A DNA stretch of 41,549 nt from Pseudomonadota bacterium (GTDB taxonomy: Bacteria; Pseudomonadota; Gammaproteobacteria; Burkholderiales; JAKAFK01): assembly GCA_021817985.1 (NCBI GenBank), contig JAKAFK010000028.1, positions 1 to 41,549 of the forward strand, read 5' to 3'. The position numbers and the translations under genes are program-made. Under the pieces are notes generated by a model. That model did no database searches and was not told where the DNA came from. It was given only the letters and a program-made list of their open reading frames with translations. Shown one piece after another: positions 37,231 through 41,549 of this stretch (within the stretch, counting starts at the first letter, position 1; each line of letters opens with the position of its first letter).

Positions 37231-37500
37231 GGTCAACTACCCCGGCCTGAAGGCCGGAGCTTGTGAAAACAAGCTCGGTCGACCAGGGAAAGATCGTAAA
37301 GATCTACGATTGCGGAAGGTACAAGACCCACCGTCGAATGCTTCCTCAGTTCGACGCTCTGGAAGGTCCTGATCATGCTGGCGAAAGGTAAAGCGCCGAA
37401 GGTCAGGACCGGCCTCTCACGAGGCAAAACTGTCCGCAGTCATTCCCGAGAGGAGCGCGGAATGTCGCGAGACATTCTTCCGTCACCAGGCCCGTAAGGG
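37231..37500 (+). ncRNA. Probable omega-RNA (guide RNA scaffold) of IscB
   Basis: This non-coding stretch directly before iscB has a dense series of hairpins. Stems are CCGGCC/GGCCGG (37242-37257), GAGCTTGT/ACAAGCTC with a GAAA loop (37257-37276), ATCGTA/TACGAT (37293-37310) and CGTCGAA/TTCGACG (37332-37356). Further stems are GGTCCTGA/TCAGGACC (37365-37410) with inner GGCG/CGCC, GCCTC/GAGGC (37412-37425) and GAATGTC/GACATTC with a GCGA loop (37460-37477). IscB omega-RNAs are encoded in this place, with the guide at the 5' end, taken from the DNA just outside the left end. The guide would therefore be about 16 nt ending near 37230. RNA ends are inferred. Confidence 0.75.
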
Positions 37501-37515
37501 CAAGGAGTTGCAGTT

Positions 37516-38838
37516 ATGGTCTTTGTGCTGGACAAGCGGAAAAAGCCGCTCATGCCGTGCGAGTCGAAGCGGGCCAGGAAGTTGCTCGTTTCCGGCCGCG
37601 CGCGCGTGCATCGGCTCTATCCCTTCACCATCCGGCTCACTGACCGCTTGATTGACGATTCGTCGCTTCAACCGTTGCGACTCTCGCTCGATCCCGGGAG
37701 CCAAACGACGGGCTTGGCCATGTCCAGGATCGAAGTAGTGCGGGACGATGCGCCGGTCATGCACATCCGCTTCCTGATGGAGTTGATTCATCGCGGGCGG
37801 CTGATCTCGGAGAAACTCACGGCCCGTTGCGGCTTCCGCCGGCGCCGCCGCGCCCAGCTGCGCTACCGGGCGCCGCGTTTCGATAACCGGACAAAGCCGG
37901 AAGGCTGGCTTGCTCCGAGCCTGCGGCACCGCGTCGAAACGACCGCGGCATGGGTGACCAGGCTGCGCCGGTTGGCTCCGATCACGCACCTGGCGCAGGA
38001 GTTGGTGCGGTTCGACATGCATCTCATGCGCAATCCCGAAATCGGTGGTGTCCAGTACCAGCAAGGGACGTTGGCCGGATACGAGGTGCGCGAATATCTG
38101 CTGGAGAAGTGGGGTCGGGCCTGCGCCTATTGCGATGCCCGGGACGTGCCGCTTGAGATCGATCATGTTATGCCGCGCGCCCGTGGCGGGTCAAACCGGA
38201 TAGATAACCTGGCGCTCGCCTGCCATCCGTGCAATCGGCGGAAGGATGCCAGTCCGGTCCGGATGTTTCTGGCGCACGATCCCGAGCGGCTGGCGCGAAT
38301 CCTTCGGCAGGTCAAGACTCCGCTCCGGGATGCCAGCGCGGTCAATGCAACCCGCTGGGTCCTGTTCCGGCGGTTGTGCGGGACCGGGCTGCCGGTGGAG
38401 ACAGGATCCGGCGGATTGACCAAGTTCAACCGCTCGAAGCTCGGGATACCCAAGACTCATGCGCTGGATGCGGCTTGCGTCGGGAAGGTATCCGATGTCC
38501 TTGGAACGGCACAGCCGGTCTTGAGCGTCAAATGCGCGGGACGCGGCTCGCACTGCCGGACACGGCTCGACGTGCATGGATTTCCGCGTGGATACCTCAC
38601 CCGAGACAAGCGCGTCAAGGGTTTCGCCACGGGTGACATGGTCACGGCCAAGGTGCCGAATGGCATCAAAGCCGGCATCCATGCCGGACGCGTGGCGGTG
38701 CGCGCAAGCGGCAGCTTCAACATCCAGACGAACGCCGGGGTGGTGCAAGGCATATCGCACAGATATTGCCGCGTGACCCAGCGTGCGGATGGCTATGGGT
38801 ATTCTTGTTCAACCGGCCAACCGGAAAGGAAAGCGTGA
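37516..38838 (+). CDS. iscB: IscB RNA-guided DNA nuclease (RuvC plus HNH)
   Basis: This is a 440-residue IscB, the family ancestral to Cas9. The PLMP domain (PLMPCESKRARKLL) comes first, then RuvC-I LSLDPGSQTTG with Asp59. The arginine-rich bridge helix is around 100-120 (FRRRRRAQLRYR), and RuvC-II is QELVRFD with Glu162. The HNH domain (about 196-245) has zinc cysteines 203, 206, 236 and 239 and catalytic EIDHVMPRARGG with His217. RuvC-III is KTHALDAA with His315 and Asp318, and a C-terminal target-interaction region follows. All catalytic residues are present, so the enzyme should be active. AAGGAG at 37502-37507 precedes the ATG by 8 nt. It is coupled to the upstream RNA region. Confidence 0.93.
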   Translation: MVFVLDKRKKPLMPCESKRARKLLVSGRARVHRLYPFTIRLTDRLIDDSSLQPLRLSLDPGSQTTGLAMSRIEVVRDDAPVMHIRFLMELIHRGRLISEKLTARCGFRRRRRAQLRYRAPRFDNRTKPEGWLAPSLRHRVETTAAWVTRLRRLAPITHLAQELVRFDMHLMRNPEIGGVQYQQGTLAGYEVREYLLEKWGRACAYCDARDVPLEIDHVMPRARGGSNRIDNLALACHPCNRRKDASPVRMFLAHDPERLARILRQVKTPLRDASAVNATRWVLFRRLCGTGLPVETGSGGLTKFNRSKLGIPKTHALDAACVGKVSDVLGTAQPVLSVKCAGRGSHCRTRLDVHGFPRGYLTRDKRVKGFATGDMVTAKVPNGIKAGIHAGRVAVRASGSFNIQTNAGVVQGISHRYCRVTQRADGYGYSCSTGQPERKA

Positions 38839-38859
38839 GCAGGTAACGGCCACGGCATC

Positions 38860-38906
38860 GACCGCTTTGCGGTCGGCGCTCCACCTCCCCGCCATGAATG
38901 ACGGGG
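38860..38906 (+). repeat. Right-end hairpins of the IscB element
   Basis: Two hairpins lie in tandem: GACCGC-TTT-GCGGTC (38860-38874), and CCCCG pairing with CGGGG (38887-38891 with 38902-38906) with inner CAT/ATG. The first closely matches the hairpin at the end of the tnpA element (1365-1379). GCGCAAAA follows at both ends (38913-38920 and 1403-1410). Confidence 0.65.
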
Positions 38907-38919
38907 TTTCACGCGCAAA

Positions 38920-39861
38920 ATGATGAAAAAAATCCTGGTGACCGGCGGCGCCGGCTTCTTGGGCTCCCACCTGTGTGCACGCCTGGTCCGGGACGGGCAC
39001 GACGTGCTGTGCGTCGACAACTTCTTCACCGGAACGCGGGCGAACATCCTGCCGCTCATCGGCCATCCGTTTTTCGAGGTGATGCGCCACGACATCACCT
39101 TTCCCCTCTATGTCGAGGTCGACCAGATCTACAATTTGGCCTGTCCCGCCTCGCCCGTCCACTATCAGTTCGATCCGGTCCAGACGACCAAGACCACGGT
39201 GCACGGCGCGATCAACATGCTGGGGCTCGCCAAGCGGGTCAAGGCGCGCATCCTGCAGGCGTCCACCTCGGAGGTCTACGGGGATCCCGAGATGCACCCG
39301 CAAAAGGAAACCTACTGGGGACGCGTCAACCCCATCGGCCCGCGCAGCTGCTACGACGAAGGCAAACGCTGCGCCGAGACGCTGTTCTTCGACTACCGGC
39401 GCCAGCACGGGCTGGACATCAAGGTCGTCCGCATCTTCAATACCTACGGCCCGAACATGCACCCCAACGACGGACGGGTGGTGAGCAACTTCATCGTGCA
39501 GGCCCTCAAGAATGCGCCGATCACCATCTACGGCGACGGGAGCCAGACGCGCTCGTTCTGCTATGTCGACGACCTGATCGAGGGCATGGTGCGCATGATG
39601 GGAAGCGCGGACGGCTTTGCCGGCCCGGTCAATCTCGGCAATCCGGGCGAATTCAGCATGATCGAGCTGGCCGAACAGGTGCTGGAGTTGACCGGATCGA
39701 GGTCGGCATTGAGCTTTCAGCCCCTGCCGCAGGACGATCCCAGGCAGCGGCAGCCCGACATTGCGCTCGCCCGGGAAGCGCTCGCCTGGGAACCGAAGGT
39801 CGGCTTGCGCGACGGCCTCAAGGAGACGATCGCCTACTTCCGGCGCCTCCTTGCGGCTTGA
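38920..39861 (+). CDS. uxs: UDP-glucuronate decarboxylase (UDP-xylose synthase) type epimerase
   Basis: This 313-residue extended short-chain dehydrogenase has the Rossmann motif [12 protein letters not shown] and the catalytic YDEGK (YxxxK). [15 protein letters not shown] and [20 protein letters not shown] are hallmarks of UDP-glucuronate decarboxylases, which make UDP-xylose for surface polysaccharide. The exact product is inferred from the family. The start is ATG 38920 or 38923 ([10 protein letters not shown]). The usual Shine-Dalgarno sequence is missing, because the sequence just before is the IscB element end (TTTCACGCGCAA). Expression may therefore be weakened or depend on the element. 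Its 3' end overlaps cbbR by 28 bp in convergent orientation. Confidence 0.88.
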   Translation: MMKKILVTGGAGFLGSHLCARLVRDGHDVLCVDNFFTGTRANILPLIGHPFFEVMRHDITFPLYVEVDQIYNLACPASPVHYQFDPVQTTKTTVHGAINMLGLAKRVKARILQASTSEVYGDPEMHPQKETYWGRVNPIGPRSCYDEGKRCAETLFFDYRRQHGLDIKVVRIFNTYGPNMHPNDGRVVSNFIVQALKNAPITIYGDGSQTRSFCYVDDLIEGMVRMMGSADGFAGPVNLGNPGEFSMIELAEQVLELTGSRSALSFQPLPQDDPRQRQPDIALAREALAWEPKVGLRDGLKETIAYFRRLLAA

Positions 39862-40793
39862 CCGGACGGCGCGCCCGCCTCGGTGGGCAGCGGCTTGGCG
39901 AGGGTCGCCGCCTCGTTCAGCAGGAACGTCTTGAAGGCGGTGGCGGCCGGCGACAGGCGCTTGTTCTGCCGGTGCACGACATACCAGAAGCGCATGATCG
40001 GAAAGGCCTCCACGTCGAGCAGCACGAGCCGCCCGGTCTCCAGCTCAAGCGCCACCGTGTGCGCCGACACCACGGCGAGCCCCATCCCCGCCTGCACGGC
40101 CTGCTTGATCGCCTCGTTGGTGTTCATCACCATGCCCGTTCGCAGCGCCACCGCATGCTCCTCGAAGAAGCGCTCCATGGCGCTGCGCGTCCCCGAGCCC
40201 GGCTCGCGCACCAGGAACACCTCCTGCGCAAGCCGCGGCAGGTCGATCTTCTTCTGGCCCGCGAGCGGATGGCCCGGATTGGCAATGACGACCAGGGGAT
40301 TGCGCATGAAGGATTCCGCCACCAGGTCGTGCCCTTCCGGCGGCTGCCCCATGATCACCATGTCGGTCTCGTTGTGGGCGAGCTGCTGCAGCAGCGCTTC
40401 GCGATTGGTGACGTCGAGGCTCACCGTGATCTTGGGATAACGGGCGCAGAACGCGGCCAGGAGCTCCGGCGCGAAATAGTTGGCGGTGCTCGCCACCGAG
40501 AGCTTGAGGTTGCCGTAGTCCACGCCCTTCAGGCGGTCGAAGACGGATTCCGCCTCCTCCAGCTGCTGCGCGATCAGGCGGCTGTAATGGTAAAGCTCGC
40601 GCCCGGCCTCGGTCAGGAAGATCTTCTTGCCCAGCTGTTCGAACAACGCGAGCCCGATCGTCTCTTCCATCTGCTTGATCTGCATCGATACCGCGGGCTG
40701 CGTGAGATGCAAGGCCGCGGCCGCCCGAGAGAAACTCGACTGGCGCACGACCGCCTCGAACACGCTGAGCTGGCGCAATGTCACCCGAAGCAT
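39834..40793 (-). CDS. cbbR: LysR-type regulator of RuBisCO genes (CbbR)
   Basis: This is a 319-residue LysR regulator. The N-terminal winged helix-turn-helix is [17 protein letters not shown], then [21 protein letters not shown]. The C-terminal effector-binding domain includes [17 protein letters not shown] and the [19 protein letters not shown] segment. Divergent placement 174 bp from cbbL and the CbbR-type sequence give the role: activation of CO2-fixation genes in response to metabolites. The ATG at 40793 has GGAG 7 nt upstream and matches the CbbR N-terminus; ATG 40805 would add four residues. The C-terminus is arginine-rich. Confidence 0.93.
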   Translation of the reverse strand: MLRVTLRQLSVFEAVVRQSSFSRAAAALHLTQPAVSMQIKQMEETIGLALFEQLGKKIFLTEAGRELYHYSRLIAQQLEEAESVFDRLKGVDYGNLKLSVASTANYFAPELLAAFCARYPKITVSLDVTNREALLQQLAHNETDMVIMGQPPEGHDLVAESFMRNPLVVIANPGHPLAGQKKIDLPRLAQEVFLVREPGSGTRSAMERFFEEHAVALRTGMVMNTNEAIKQAVQAGMGLAVVSAHTVALELETGRLVLLDVEAFPIMRFWYVVHRQNKRLSPAATAFKTFLLNEAATLAKPLPTEAGAPSGQAARRRRK

Positions 40794-40829
40794 GCCTGTC
40801 TCCATTCCCGCCGGCGGTGCGGCCGGTGT

Positions 40830-40900
40830 GGTATATATTTCAACTTATAATTAGTATCAGAAATCGTGACTATATCTTATCCTCTGCGGATAGTATAGTG
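40830..40900. promoter_or_regulatory. AT-rich cbbR-cbbL control region
   Basis: This strikingly AT-rich patch lies in otherwise GC-rich DNA between cbbR and cbbL. It includes CAACTTATAATTAGTATCAG with T-N11-A-type LysR spacing, and TATCC-TCTGC-GGATA (40878-40892). It is the expected CbbR operator plus both promoters. Exact boxes cannot be fixed by eye. Confidence 0.5.
40866..40894 (+). promoter_or_regulatory. Candidate cbbL promoter
   Basis: GTGACT (40866-40871) and GATAGT (40889-40894) are separated by 17 bp, about 74 bp upstream of the cbbL ATG. TATAGT at 40894-40899 is an alternative -10. Weak boxes fit a promoter that needs an activator such as CbbR. Confidence 0.4.
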
Positions 40901-40964
40901 GCGGGAATCATTCGCATAACCCCAGCGGATGGGTGGGTATAGGAAACCCTTCAACAGGAGATGA

Positions 40965-41549
<585 letters not shown>

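Larger units (their letters stand above)
37231..38919 (+). mobile_element. IscB-encoding IS200/IS605-like element without transposase
   Basis: The left end begins near GGTCAACTACCCCGG and the hairpin CCGGCC-TGAA-GGCCGG (37242-37257). The right end has GACCGC-TTT-GCGGTC (38860-38874) and CCCCG...CGGGG (38887-38906), then TTTCACGCGC before the next gene. Such subterminal hairpins are typical of this superfamily. The element holds the omega-RNA region and iscB and no tnpA, so it must be mobilised in trans or be fixed. Boundaries are good to a few bases only. Confidence 0.75.

Overview
The window looks like the chromosome of a GC-rich, sulfur-oxidising, CO2-fixing proteobacterium. Three things support this: a cytoplasmic sulfite dehydrogenase operon of the soeABC type, a form IA RuBisCO large-subunit gene (cbbL) with a divergent cbbR, and a Calvin-cycle/glycolysis cluster (tkt, gap, pgk, pyk, fba). 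Gram-negative markers (lpxO, slt, yggX, argA) and the gene order suggest Betaproteobacteria or a neighbouring Gammaproteobacteria lineage. The genus is not determined by the sequence.

Layout. 1-1480: an IS200/IS605-type element with an intact Y1 transposase gene (tnpA) and a 3'-truncated, divergent tnpB. 1613-6827: a secreted DUF302 protein, then soeA-soeB-soeC. 6990-7211: a decayed IS200 end with the C-terminal codons of another tnpA, lying between convergent soeC and a CobW-like GTPase gene. 8660-20159: housekeeping genes (slt, a succinate-semialdehyde-type dehydrogenase, ilvA, rpiA, phoU, yggX, an orphan PD-(D/E)XK protein, lpxO, argA, rsmE). 20386-26501: a 1772-residue c-di-GMP enzyme and a TetR regulator. 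27057-28494: a thioredoxin-fold protein and an inositol-monophosphatase-family enzyme. 28972-36039: tkt-gap-pgk-pyk-fba on one strand, with terminators after tkt, pyk and fba. 36111-37022: a zinc-regulated diguanylate cyclase (DgcZ type). 37231-38919: a mobile element encoding an intact IscB RNA-guided nuclease, with a structured region upstream that fits its omega-RNA. 38920-39861: a UDP-glucuronate decarboxylase gene. 39834-41549: cbbR and the start of cbbL, which runs off the window.

How the genes fit together. SoeABC would feed electrons from sulfite into the quinone pool. RuBisCO, Pgk, Gap, Fba, Tkt and RpiA cover much of the Calvin cycle; phosphoribulokinase and the bisphosphatases are not in this window. 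Two c-di-GMP enzymes, LpxO and the UDP-xylose-forming decarboxylase point to control of envelope and biofilm.

The most interesting object is the IscB element. All RuvC and HNH catalytic residues are present, the upstream RNA can form at least seven hairpins, and the element has no transposase of its own. It appears to have inserted between a good extended -10 promoter and the start codon of the decarboxylase gene. IscB is a known family; what may be new is this copy, its RNA, its guide and its position. Part of its right end resembles the end of the tnpA element 36 kb away, which makes mobilisation in trans plausible.
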